DNA of 64,000 nt from Aegilops tauschii subsp. strangulata (Eukaryota > Streptophyta > Magnoliopsida > Poales > Poaceae), in contig NC_053035.3 of assembly GCF_002575655.3 (NCBI RefSeq), positions 499,626,601 to 499,690,600 on the forward strand, written 5' to 3'. A program made the translations under genes and the position numbers. The notes beneath the pieces are model-generated. The model saw nothing but the letters and a program-made list of their open reading frames with translations. It did no database searches and was not told the DNA's origin. Every line of letters starts with the position of its first letter. Position 1 is the first letter of the stretch. Below, piece after piece: positions 22,163 to 33,605 of this stretch.

Positions 22163-22611
22163 GTGTCATGGCGGGCAGAGGTGGCATGGGCAGAGGCGCT
22201 CACTGCTGCGGTGCACCTTCACAGTGGCGAGTCGACGAGATAGACGGTGCTGAAGCTGTGTCAAGTTAATCTTGTTGTGTACCTCAGTGTCCTGTTTTAG
22301 TTCCAGTAGCTGTGTTGGACCTTGAGGTCCGTCCTTTCTTCATTCAGTCAGCGGCCAGAAACGTGCAGGTTCACGTTGCGGCTTTGAGAAGCTCTAGTTT
22401 AGTTTAGTCAAGCCACGATCCGCAGCTTGTGGGATGGCACGAGAATTAGGGATGGTGGCGTGGCTCTTGCTCACTAGTTGTTCCACTGAACTGTGCTCAG
22501 AATAAAAGATCGCAAAACTCTCCTCTCCGTAACTGCGTTTCCAGCTGCCTGCTGTTTTAGCTACCACAAATATGGTGGATTTTGCATGAACTACCGCAAA
22601 CTTCATCCATC

Positions 22612-23018
22612 CTTTAAAAAAAAAAATGGAGGATGACCCCCGGCCTCTGCATCTAGGAGATGCATACGGCCACTTTATTAATTATTCTCGAGGACCTTAC
22701 AAAGTATTACATACAATATTCCTGAATCCACCATCTCGGCAACATGCCGCTACTCTTATCCATATGATGAAGGGATGCTAGTTGGGCCACTACCCAAACC
22801 ACTCACCTAAACCTAACATCAAAAGCCGGAAGCCCCAGCCGAGCCACATACCGGGTCTGGGGCATAATCCGGTCAGACACACTCTTGTGTCGTCGCAGCC
22901 ATCTTCCACAGGTCCGTCTTCAGAATATATTGAGTCTTCTACCTTGTGTAGGCCACTCCGCCATGGACGCCACCATGACGCCAGATAGGTACCTCCTCCT
23001 GCGCGAGTCCATCTCCAT
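22612..23018 (-). mobile_element. Retroposon 3' fragment (minus strand)
   Basis: Read on the minus strand, the fragment ends GATGCAGAGGCCGGGGGTC followed by a homopolymer run, the same 3' terminus as at 20460. A perfect 19-bp direct repeat, CTGCCTGCTGTTTTAGCTA, brackets the area at 22545-22563 and 23019-23037. It could be its target duplication, although about 50 bp separate the left copy from the homopolymer. Confidence 0.55.
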
Positions 23019-23037
23019 CTGCCTGCTGTTTTAGCTA

Positions 23038-25329
23038 ACTCGCAATTACCGGGACTGTTCTACCAAATTAACTAACGTGAATAATGCACAATTCATTTAA
23101 TTGGTGTGGCATGCTTTAGAAAAGGCGAGGGTTGAACGTAGATTTATTAAAAATCTGTCAAGATGCCCATCCAAGCTCTGTTCTGTTAACGGATTTTGTG
23201 ATCTAAATTAAGTCATCAGATGCGGATTTGTTGTGTGCCACACTAGCTAGGAAGTGTTTTCTGAAAACAGACAATTAGGTTATTTATTTGCAGGTCGAGT
23301 GTGGAAGCTCATTATGCAACATTTCTCTTGTTTATCTCAGAGCCATGCCCATGAATCAATGTATGTCACTGGATTCAATCTTGAGCGGAGTGTGAACCTC
23401 GTTATTCATTTTTTATTAGTGTTTCTATTACCTGATCATACTTGTGCTTTTTTGCTGCCAAGGAGATTTCCGTATATGAAATGTTCTTTTTTTTTAGTAT
23501 CTCTTTGATATGTGATATATTTATTTATCGTTACAAATATCAAAGCAAACCTGTCGTCGGAATCTCAATGGCCGGCTGATGAATAATCATTCATGGCATC
23601 AAGTTTTAGGGTTTAGGACTTCGAAAATTGTTTGCAAAGGATATAGCATATGCTTATTTCTAGATCATACAACCATGATGCATATGAATACGTAATTTTT
23701 GAGGCTCATTCCGTTCACGTCTTGCATGTCAACCTGTTAAAATTCTCATTTCTACGAGCAGTTGATGGAAACTGTAAATGATTTCATATGTCGTTCTACT
23801 TTATGAAAGTGTGTATTACGCAACCCCAACTGGCCCTCGCAGCACCCCACCGACCAACGGATGGCTCTTAGGCACTCTCTGCCTGCGAGGCACCCAGGGA
23901 GACGGGTACTCAACCATCCTTTATAGGAGTAATGTGCACTAAAAAAAGACTTAATAATGTCAATAATAATCCATCTGTTCATTTGCATATGGTATTATTT
24001 TATGTAAATAATTGCGGACAACCAATTATGAGTTAACGTACTATGGACATACCTCTCCATTCCGGGCTGTGGCCTTCGTGCCGAACAAGGTACGGATATC
24101 GCTTTAACAACTCCAAGCACGTGGCAGCTAATTAAACACACGTAGGCATGCATGATCGAATCAAATTCAGAATACAAGTGCGACAAATTCGAATCCAACT
24201 TGTGTCCAAATTCAAACCGATTAACACAAATGGGATAGCTTTAGCTGTATCCAGTTGTCTGCTTTGCCTGGGGGTCGAGCGAGGAAGGAATATATAACAT
24301 TTTCTCGTGAAAAGAAGAGAGCCTGAGTCTCATGGTAGAATAACTTTTCCATTTGAAAAGAAGATATTCCTGCATATATTTGGTTCTCCCTAGCTTAGCA
24401 TCGCACTGGTCTATGAAACTTTTTGCCGTTTTGGTAACAGAACAGTAGGCAGGCATCTAGCACAGGAAGATGTACGTCAAAGCATAGGAAAAGAGAGCAA
24501 GTAAACAAGAAAACACCAGGCCAGTGAGCCACCTTACACAAGCTCCCTCTCCGATCCGATCGACCCATATAAATTAATATAGTATTATTTTCCAGTAACC
24601 CAAATGTATGTTTGATGGCATTTTCTATGAATTTTCAGGTATATATTCTTACTAACTGACTTATCAACTTGGAACTAATTTATTTAAGAAAATATGAGCC
24701 GTAGATTGTGAGACCTAAGTAGTGACTATACAGGCAAATTCTCTCTTCAATTAGAACCAATGTACTCAGCTTAGTTTTAGCAGCGCTAGGCGCTGCGCAG
24801 CCACGGGACAGCTGCTTGGACATGGGGAGCTCGTCCATGGAGGTCATGTGCGAGAAAGAATCGAGAGAGGGGAGGAGCCGGGGAAGAAAGGGAATGAAAT
24901 GATGCACGTAGCCCGGAATGGATAAGGCATGGAAAAAGACTTCTCTCGCAAGCATCACAGGAATGTTTCGAGTGGATATGGAATGTACAATCTGGTGACC
25001 GAATGACGCATGCTCGACCGGTGCAAGACTAGTCTGGTCAACCAGAAGGGTCGTTCCACCCCTTTTCCATTACCACTTGACCAATGACATGTTATCAAGA
25101 ATTAAAAATACAAAGTGAAGTATCATGGAAATTGACCACTAGGAAGTTTGACTATTTTGCGGGTTGACTTTCTCAGCAAGAAAAAGAGCAGTCTGACCAA
25201 GATTTTGGTTACCGAATGAGGCAATTTTATCGAGGGGGACTGGTTAATGTGGTTAGCATGGTTACCAAGAAATACCTAGAATATTTCGAGCGAATTTTAT
25301 AGTTGAATTTTGAATTCAAATAAGTGAAT
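23038..25329. other. Intergenic, no gene recognised
   Basis: Short frames occur on both strands, the longest being 92 codons on the minus strand at 24680-24958, with no family signature. Base composition is average and there are no terminal repeats that I can pair. Confidence 0.4.
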
Positions 25330-25395
25330 GAACAAATATTCGAACTAGAGACCTCTCAAAACAGGAACTAGGTTGCTACCAACACGCTAGAACCA
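25330..25395 (-). other. tRNA-like (SINE-like) segment
   Basis: The minus strand reads TAGCGTGTTGGTAGCAACC (box A-like, from plus-strand 25389) and 40 bp later GAGGTCTCTAGTTCGAATA (box B-like, plus-strand 25336-25350). Spacing is tRNA-like, but both boxes carry mismatches and no tail or target duplication was found. It may be an old SINE head or chance. Confidence 0.35.
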
Positions 25396-25679
25396 ACTCT
25401 CATGGCGTTAATTAGATCCTACGTACTTTACTGTAAATCGAGTGTTTAAATTCAAAAATTTCAAAAAATGATATTTTTTGCTCGGTATGGCGATTTAACA
25501 AGGGACACGTAAATACGCGGTAACCATGGAAAATCTTGAAATTTCAATAGGTAACTAAAACCTTGAGTCTGACTTTGATGCAAAAGGTGTAATTAATTTC
25601 GCTGGCATTTAGTTGTATGATAAAACGTGTTGATTTATCATACAAGACAACCAACGCCGGCTAAACGCGCTGACTAGTA

Positions 25680-26019
25680 TTTGTAACGGTGCGGTCCAGA
25701 GGTTAAATTAAACCATGGTTTTGATTTGGGATATCCGCTTGCGGCTCCATACGTGCTATAATGAAAACAATGCTAAGATAGGTGAATTAATCTCAATGCA
25801 AGAACTGACAGTCGATCTAATACACAGTGCACCACAAAAAGGATTATTATTATTATTTCTCTCAATAGTTATAACATATACTCTTAGATACACAACAGGC
25901 GGATCAAAGGACAGTCATATATATATGGATGCATTCTATATATCATCTGCGCATCATCAATTAACACCGTGTTTATCATTTTCCGGATGAAAACAACAAC
26001 ACTCAAGCCCGGGATACCT
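25680..26019 (-). pseudogene. Truncated third copy of the cysteine-rich peptide gene
   Basis: On the minus strand from 26019 the frame reads YPGLECCCFHPENDKHG and stops at 25957-25959, matching the C-terminal end of the gene at 58524 (YPGLECCCF, then NDKHG). Downstream non-coding DNA (25680-25956) also matches the 3' flanks of the two complete genes, for example CCATGGTTTTGATTTGGGAT at 25713. Upstream of 26019 the similarity ends abruptly in GC-rich unrelated sequence, so exon 1 and most of exon 2 are gone. Confidence 0.8.
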
Positions 26020-27825
26020 CGCCACCCCGCCCTCCCCGGAACCTCCTCCCACCGCCGTGCTGCCACCACCCCGGCCATCCCTCTAGGCCCGGGCCTTGCC
26101 GGTTTTTTCTCCGGCAAACCTTCACCACCGCCCGCTGCCGCCCCCCAACAACCGCCGTGCTGCCTCCCCCACCCACCACCCTAAGATAGATGGTGGGGTA
26201 GCCTGCCCAGCAAGGTTCTTCCTCCCCACCGGCGAGTTCTTCCTCCCCCTCCGGCTGTTTCTCCGTTCAACCCAAAATCGACCGACACCAACTTCGAAAG
26301 TCAGGCGATTGACATGTAGCTATTATGCAGTTCCGTACGTCGACAGCGTGCTGTCTCGTTTGCATCGGGCGCGCATGGCTACCTGCGTGGAGTGCGAGAG
26401 ACGTACCTACACAAGAGCTGTACGTACGTACGACCGACGACTCACCTCGTTTGCAAGCAATCAAGCGTGCGTGTGACAGACGTGCTCGTCCTCCTGTCGC
26501 CCTAGATCATCAATCAATCGTGCGAGCGGGACTTAAGCACGACTTGAGACTTTTTTTCCCCCTCTGAGTGCTGCACGATGCACGAGTCCCTTTCTTTTCG
26601 TGTTCAACCAAAAGAATGAACCCTTTCTTTTCCCGTCTCAAGGGAAAAAAACAACTTTTTTCCCAGAAAGAAAAGGAGCAAGTCACACGCAAGACTTTCG
26701 GCAATGCATAACGATCGCACGTCCTTGGTGTTCAACCAAGGCCCAATTTCATGACCACCTAACACGTCGTTCCATTTTATCAATCATCTTGTATTACTAA
26801 AAAAAAATCATCTTGTGCTCAACAAAAGAAAAATCAATCATCAACACAAATAACATTCTGGGGTTTTCTTGCTCGTCCTCGTGACTTAGCCTAGCAATAT
26901 ATGATCCATCTCCAACACGGTACATCAAAATGCACGCACCAAACGTCCGTCACACAATCCAGACAAAAAAGAAAAGAAAAAACCCGGACGGAGTTCATCC
27001 GAACACGACGTTTTACATTAATATAAATATCTGGGTCCTTTTTACATATCAAAAGTGAAACTACCAATCCGGCACACACCAACCGCGGCAGTGCCGCTTC
27101 CGGCCCCATCCACGTCCGTCTCCTCGCCAACATCGTCGTTAGCGCTGCGCGCAGACGTAGAACACCGGCCCGCTACTGGATGACAAAGCCCGAGTCCTCC
27201 ACGATCATGGCTGTACTCGTTCGCCCGGTCGTTTCCGCCCGGCGCGCAGCCGCATCGTTTCCGTACGCCACCAACGGTGGCCGTCATATCTCATATCACT
27301 GACTCTCTCCCTCTGTTCAGTTCATCTCCTTCATCTCTCTCTTCGTCTGGGCTTTCACAGGCTCGATTGTATGAATGATTAGTGCGCAAATTTCAGACGA
27401 GGCGAGGCCTAGACATATGGATACCTTCCCTTTTCTGTCTCGTGAAACGAATTTTCTTCTGTCTTGTTAAGCTTCGTGTTGTGTCGCACCTAAGGAGAGG
27501 TCGACAATGGGAGCGGCGGCGGCGAGGAGGCTCAGCGGCCGTGCGCGGGAGATCTACACCAAGATTCACTCCACATGCATGCCCAGTTTTAAGGTCCCTA
27601 CGTCATTAAAATGTGATGGATTTCGATCGATATCAGCTTGATTTCCATCATGTGATTCATCTTAATTAGTAGTATGATGAAACACACACAGCACACATGA
27701 TATCCTTGGAAACAATACTAATTCATGTTAATCTAGCAGTACTATATATAATATTGATCAAGGAGTACGTACTGTAGAAGCTGCTTAAGGGGAAGATGTA
27801 TTAAACTATTAGGACGTCAATAACG
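26020..27825. other. Intergenic, no gene recognised
   Basis: A C-rich block (26020-26280) abuts the truncated peptide-gene copy and probably caused or marks its truncation. The rest has only short frames without family features. Confidence 0.4.
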
Positions 27826-28473
27826 GCCGAACGTTCGGTCTCGAGAACCATGTGCCCGAACGTATCGTTCGGCGGGCGACTAGGTACCGACCGAACGATT
27901 TCGTTCGATCTGGAGAAACTCCCAGCCCGAACTACCCGTTCCCCCTTAATCGAGAAAACTTAGTGCTAAGGAAAAGGAAATATGGGCCAAAAATAGGCCC
28001 ATATGTGAGCACAAGTAGAAGGACTTTATAAAGGCCGAAAAGGCATAAAAAGGACTGGAAGGAAAAATTGCCCACGTGACTATATTACAGCCATTTACTA
28101 AAACAATACCCCTCAATTTGTTTTTACTAAAACATGATACTTATATAACACATGAAAATTCCAAAAAAATGCCATTAGAGTTTGACCAAACTATTTCATA
28201 ATTTGGCATGAATTATTTTTTTACAATGGCAAGGTTTACATCAAAAATGATTTCTAAGACAGCATGGCAGAAAATCAAAAATTGCAAAGGAAAAAGTTAT
28301 GTTCAGAAATATGACATAGCAAAAATTACCAGGAAAAAAAATAGAATGCACAAAATACAAACAACCACATGGAACATATGAATTTTAGTTGCCATGTTCA
28401 TATGTAGAGTGAACAGTTGAAGCAGAAAAGTATGGACAAGAAAATTGCCATAGCAGATTCATATAAAAAATTG

Positions 28474-29151
28474 GGGATAATTAGATTTATGCCCCTAGTT
28501 GTGTCCCACTTGTCTGTTTTACCCCTAATTCCCAAAAGTCACCGGTTCTGTCCAAATCACTTTGCTCCTCTTATACTTTTGCCCTTTGACCGTTTGACCG
28601 TCAGTTTGAAAACTTCATAACTAATTCATACCAAATCAGAAAAATGCAAATAAGATACCAAATGTTTTAAGTGCATGCCAAGTTTCATGAGGGAATAACA
28701 TTCGTGGGTGCCGCGGCAAAAAAACAATCAGCACTCCAAAATAGATTATTTTTTTGCCATGACTTCCACGAATGTCGTTCCCTAATGAAACTTGGCAAGC
28801 AATTAGAACACTTGTCGTTCTTTGCTACCATATTTTTTTTGATTTTTTTAGAGTTTACTATTCATGGTGGTATCAAAAGAGCTAAAACTCGGATGTGCAC
28901 TTTCCAACACTTTTTTCATGAATGCAAATGACACTGACATATAGGTGATGTTTTTCTGAAAATTTTGGTATCTTATTTGCATTTTTTGATTTTGTATGAA
29001 TTAGTTATGAAGTTTTCAAACTGACGGTCAAACGGTCAAAGGGCAAAAGCATAAGAGGATCAAAGTGACTTGGACAGAACCGGTGACTTTTGGGAATTAG
29101 GGGTAAAACAGACGAGTGGGACACAACTAGGGGCATAAATCTAATTATCCC
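28474..29151. mobile_element. Mutator-type MITE with long inverted repeats and 9-bp target duplication
   Basis: Terminal inverted repeats of about 190 bp start GGGATAATTAGATTTATGCC. The perfect 9-bp direct repeat AAAAAATTG flanks it at 28465-28473 and 29152-29160. An inner inverted pair (TGCCAAGTTTCATGAGGGAA at 28677 against its complement near 28795) makes nearly the whole unit one long hairpin. It has no coding sequence. The 9-bp duplication and long arms point to the Mutator superfamily. Confidence 0.9.
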
Positions 29152-29160
29152 AAAAAATTG

Positions 29161-30250
29161 CCATATTTAGTATGGAAAAAATGTCATGTTCGAAGAAGTA
29201 AAACAAAAAAATTGCTTGGCAAATTCATATCAAAACTTGCCATGCTATTTTAATTGAATTTGCCATGTTCTATATGAGAAAAATGCCATCTTTGTAAAGC
29301 AAACACAAATTATGAATAAAAATTAATGCCATGGCAAATTCATATCGAAAATAGCCATGGTATTTCAATTAAATTTGCCATGTTCTATATGAGAAAAATG
29401 TCATGTATGTAAAGTAAAACTCAACTTATGAACAAAATTGCCATGGAAAATTCATATCAAAAACTTGCCGTGCTATTTTAATTAAATTTGTCATGTTCTG
29501 TTTGAGAAAAATGCCTTCTTTTTTTACCATGAAAAATGCCATATTTGTAAAGCAAACACAAATTATGTACAAAAAATTGCCATGCCAAATTCATATCAAA
29601 AATTGCCATGGCAATTAATAAAAATATGCCATGTTTTGTATGGGAAAAAATGTCATGTACGAAAAAGTAAAACTCAACTTCTGAACAAAATTGCCATGGC
29701 AAATTCATATCAAAACTTGCCATGCTATTTTAATTGAATTTTTTATGTTATATATGAGACAAAAAGCCATCTTTGTAAAGCAAACACATATTATGAACAA
29801 AACATTGCCATGGCAAATTCATATAAAAAATTGCCATTGTATTTTAATTAAATTTGCCATGTTCTATATGAGAAAAAAAATCATGTATGTAAAGAAAACA
29901 CAAGTTATGAATAAAATTTGCCATGAAAGATGTATGTTATAAATTAGCATGGTCTTTTAATTATAGATGTCATGCTTTCTGTAAGGAAAAATGCCATGTA
30001 TATGTTCATGTAGAGAAAAATGTCATGACCCAATAACTACATTTGCCATGCCTCGTGCATTTATAATTCTGTCATGCCATGATGGTAACATCAATTTGAA
30101 ACATTTTCATGAAAAAGACAAAATTCATAGGTTTGCCATGTTCAAATCTGATGTTCATAGAGCGTACATGGTTTCTAAACTTAAGTTGACATGCCACGGG
30201 ATTTGCCATGATCCATAAACTAAATATGCCATGGTCAATTACTAAATTTA
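29161..30250. repeat. Tandem array rich in GCCATGG
   Basis: Units of roughly 110-130 bp recur with variation, each with TTGCCATGGCAAATTCATAT, a TGCCATGTTCTATATGAG block and a GTAAAGCAAACAC block. The array starts before the nested MITE (from about 28150). It is non-coding and specific to this transposon. Confidence 0.75.
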
Positions 30251-30800
30251 TTTTTGCTGTTTGAACCCCAACTACAGATTGCCCGTGACATCTGTGTGTG
30301 CTTGAAAATTGTCCACGACAACTCCATATGCTAACTCCAAAAACTACAGACTGGAAGTAACCAAGGTAAATGTGGGGGTCAGATTTCTAGCACAAAAACA
30401 ACATGGCAAAAACTACAGACTGATGCCATGACATCTCTACCACTGTAAGAAGATTAAATCACAAAGATCTTCTATGCAGTGGTGACAGAACATATGAAAA
30501 TGCCATGGTAAATTTTCTTCTTGCTAAAAGCATATAAAAATGGAAAAATTGTAGTGGGGGTTTCCATATACAGCCACCAAACTCCTCTGCAACTAACATT
30601 CTACCAATATTATTAGTAATACTTCATACTGAACTAGTAAAAATGGCTGGAAGAATCTCTGAGAACTTTATTACAATAGTGCCAAGTTTCCTTTTTATAA
30701 CTAATGCTGGGATCGATTCTCAGCCTAAGCGTAACACTAAGCTGACCTCATGAACAATTTAATCGAAGGAAGAGAAGTACACGAAGGGATCAATACTTAC

Positions 30801-30904
30801 ACACTACACAAGCAAACAGCCAAGCCCACCATGCCTCCACCAACGATAGCAACGTCGAGCTCATCATCTTAAACCTTCACACCCCCAACCTTCTCCGTGC
30901 GATC
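30801..30904 (-). pseudogene. Captured exon resembling a COQ6/UbiH-type FAD monooxygenase
   Basis: With an acceptor AG at 30905-30906 and a donor GT at 30799-30800, the frame reads DDELDVAIVGGGMVGLAV. This is the dinucleotide-binding start (GxGxxG) of FAD-dependent monooxygenases and is closest, to my eye, to ubiquinone biosynthesis COQ6. A TAA stop sits 36 bases into the exon, just before DDELD, and the end of the exon is out of frame relative to the family. It is a transposon-borne fragment and not a working gene. Other flavin hydroxylases cannot be excluded. Confidence 0.6.
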
Positions 30905-31079
30905 CTACATGTCAACACACAGATTCACCATCAGTTACACACATTTGGAATGAAACCTCAATCAATCTCGCAACTCGCAGCGCCCTGAATGAGCCATTTC
31001 TCTTAACACTACGGGGTGACAGCATAGGTGATTACAGGGGAGAAAAGTACCTGTGAATTGGCCACCCTCGCCAGCGCTT

Positions 31080-31450
31080 CGTTGACCCGCGCCTCCTTTC
31101 AAAGCAGCTGCTGGTGCACAAGCCGGAGGCGTACATGCCCTCGTCGCCGAGTTCGCCGCCCGCCGCGCGCAGCGCCGCCTCCGCTCGCCTGACTCAAGCT
31201 CGATGCTCTCGTCGCCGAGTTCACCGCCCGCCGCACGTAGCGCCGCCTCCGCTCGCCTGGCTCAAGCTCGACGCCCTCGTCGTCGAGTTCTCTGCCCGCC
31301 CTCGGAGACGGCACAGCCCGCTCGTCTTCGCCGCTCGACACCACGACGTTGGTCCCAGTGGAGCTGCGAGACAGTGAACTACTTTCCTGGTCTCCGCCGC
31401 CACCTGCCTCTTCTCCGACATCACCGCCGTATGGTCGCTCTCCTGAGTGT
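31080..31450 (-). pseudogene. GC-rich captured 5' exon with a 63-66 bp tandem duplication
   Basis: The exon has very high GC and ends at a donor-like GTACTT (plus-strand 31050), with the reading RVNEALARVANSQ before it. Within it, CTCGTCGCCGAGTTCGCCGC type units repeat two to three times (31138-31330). It probably is the first exon of the fragment at 30801-30904, but I cannot identify the protein. Confidence 0.4.
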
Positions 31451-31689
31451 GCCCCTAGGAGAGAGATGGGTGGGATGTAGAATGGGCGGTGGGGGAAGAG
31501 GATAAGACATAAGACCCGAGAGGCGTTCGCGACGAGGCGTTTATTTTCCGAACAAAAAAAGGGTGACATGGCTGATCTCCCTTCTCTAATATTCGTGCTA
31601 ATGATCCTACGGCGCAAAGCACGTTCGGAACCAGGAGGAAAAACATGGCACGTTCGGAAGTTATCGATTCCGAACTATTAATGGCACAA

Positions 31690-32463
31690 TTTTAGATCGC
31701 CCGCTAATCTGCCGCAATAGCTGCTGCGGAGCCTCCCTGATAGCCATAAGCCATGGCTGGCACTGTTGGAAATAAACACGTCTTTCCTATCCTAGCCGGC
31801 TCGGACTAGGACACAGTCACCGAATAGGATATGTATAGGGGGGGGGGGGTCTCTCTACAGGAGAGATTGTACTGCGACTGCGTCCATGGTGATTTCATTC
31901 ATCTCATGCACATGCATACTACTGGTCGATTTGCATGCATTCAGGTTTAGCTACCGACGATTTGGACGAAGTGAATATTTTGTCTCTGTGTACCTCACTT
32001 TTGCATACCTAGTTCTCCTTTTCTGGCTGGGATCTGAAACCAAAGAAGATGATGACCATGAGGACTAAACAAGAGAGTAAGACCACAACGAACGACGAAG
32101 TGGATATTGACAAATTATCAGCGGATATAGAAAAATGTATAGAAGTATATTAGAAGCACACAAAATAACTTCAAGTATATTGCAAGTACTATAAATATAT
32201 CTATGGATGTTAATTGGCACATGGGCCTCTATGAGAGCGCAAACGGCCGTGATCCCTAGGTCTTTGAGACGATCTGCTTCCACGAGCGTCAAAAATATAT
32301 CTTACAATTATCTCTCAATGCAAGAGCTAATGCCTTTGTTAATATGATTGTCGTGAAAGACATTCATTTATTAGATCTACACTACAACAGGCGGATCGAA
32401 CAGACAATCATATATATGGATGTGTTCTATCATCTGCCCATCATCAACTAAACACCCTGTTTA
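31690..32463. other. Intergenic with an LTR-like start, no gene
   Basis: TGTTGGAAATAAACACG at about 31766 resembles a Copia LTR start, and a G12-13 homopolymer follows near 31838. No complete LTR could be outlined. The last 100 bp (32360-32463) are 3' flank shared with the other peptide-gene copies. Confidence 0.35.
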
Positions 32464-33011
32464 TCATTTTCGGGTACCGTCCTTTCGATAACAACAACAC
32501 TGAAGCCCGGGATACGGTTGTAGTACGCCATGATCCCGCTCGCATTCACTTAACGTATCTTTTCCAAGATCGTCCTCGCATCTCTTCTGACAGTCATCAG
32601 GGAAGCAGTTCTGGTGGACCTCGAAACATCCAACTGCAAACACATGAAACAAAACCAATACACATCACTTGTTACTCCAGTCAGTTAATTCATATTGAAT
32701 AACTATCTGTACAAAAATACCAATATCCATCGTGCGAAACATCGCAAGATATATACATCTTATGAAAAATGGTCGATGCTAACTACTCCCTCCGTTCCGT
32801 ATTACTCGTAGCTGATTTAGTAAACCATATTACTCGTCGCTGATTTAGTAAACCATATTACTAAATCAACGACGAGTAATATGGAACGGAGGGAGTATGA
32901 GATAGCGTACGTACTAAAGGCTGGGTTTCCTTCTGAGGCAGAAAGGGTTGCCATGAGCATGAGAGCCCCCAACCATACGGCAACAGCCACATTGTTCCTG
33001 AAGACTGCCAT
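32464..33011 (-). CDS. Small secreted cysteine-rich peptide, gene A (two exons)
   Basis: Exon 1 is 32915-33011 and exon 2 is 32464-32633, with GT/AG borders and phase 1. The product has about 88 residues. A signal peptide (MAVFRNNVAVAVWLGALMLM, then ATLSASEG) precedes a short mature peptide with eight cysteines spaced C-x6-C-x4-C-x3-C-x11-C-x14-CCC, ending in RKDGTRK. The size, signal peptide and cysteine density fit defensin-like or thionin-like secreted peptides of grasses, but the terminal CCC motif is not one I can place in a named class. Its paralogue at 58524-58979 has the same exon lengths at the 5' end and the same spacing, which supports selection on the protein. A TATA box lies at 33065-33072. 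The intron holds a Stowaway MITE. Confidence 0.8.
32786..32895. mobile_element. Stowaway MITE in the intron of peptide gene A
   Basis: Ends CTCCCTCCGTTCC and GGAACGGAGGGAG, flanked by TA (32784-32785 and 32896-32897). A 31-bp part of the arm (TATTACTCGTCGCTGATTTA type) is duplicated. The right end lies 19 bp from the splice donor at 32914, and it is absent from the intron of gene B. Confidence 0.9.
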
Positions 33012-33064
33012 GAGGACCCAAAAAGAAAGCCTGATGAAGTTGCAATGCTCTTTCATTCGTTGCA

Positions 33065-33072
33065 TTTATATA
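33065..33072 (-). promoter_or_regulatory. TATA box of peptide gene A
   Basis: The minus strand reads TATATAAA 54 bp upstream of the ATG (33011). The surrounding CTATATAAATGCAACGAA is conserved at gene B (59037-59044). Confidence 0.75.
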
Positions 33073-33605
33073 GAGGCAGATTGGTGGAGATCATGGAGAA
33101 GTATTTAATGCATTAATTGTGCAAAAATTATAACAGGACTTATCTCATGATTTAATGCATTAATTTTTGTGCTTAAATTAGTAGTATAGGGCTTATCTCA
33201 TGCATCATGCACCCGAAAGTGGGAGTTTCTCAAAATTACTTTTGTCACTTATGAAAACAACTAATTCCTGATGAAAATTTACAAAGACTCAGCTCTTGTG
33301 TGCGCGTTGCTGTAGAAGTTTTGTATCATCGTAGACGTACCAAAGGTTAACAAATAAAAAAAATTATGGATCAAAGTGATTACCCTATAAACAGGAACAA
33401 TATGTCATGGATAAGTAGAAGCTGACAGAAGATTACTAATGACATTTTTCTTGATTACAAATGAAGGTAAACTAATTACTAATTCTGAATTTAGGGAGTA
33501 ACATAATTACTAATTTTAGGTAGAATCTGTAGTGTAGTTTGTACGAAGCTGCATGCGTTGTTGATGATGTAGCAGTTAGGTCGTCTCATAAGGAAATTCT
33601 CAAGG

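Larger units (their letters stand above)
27826..31678 (-). mobile_element. Mutator-like region with captured gene exons (Pack-MULE candidate)
   Basis: The two ends carry degenerate inverted sequence: left GTTCGGTCTCGAGAACC then CGAACGT, and right (minus strand) GTTCGGAATCGATAAC then CGAACGT. Between them lie an AT-rich array rich in GCCATGG motifs, a nested MITE, and minus-strand exons of host origin (30801-30904 and about 31080-31450). The outer ends are imperfect and a clear 9-bp target duplication was not found, only 7 of 9 matches (AATAACGGC against ATTAATGGC). The classification is therefore provisional. Confidence 0.45.

Noticed and set aside
24680..24958. 92-codon minus-strand frame
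   Set aside because: It has no signal peptide, domain or promoter, and no second copy in the window.
29161..30250. Regularly recurring GCCATGG units suggestive of a CRISPR-like array
   Set aside because: Units vary in length and sequence, there are no conserved repeats with unique spacers, and the DNA is clearly plant transposon sequence.
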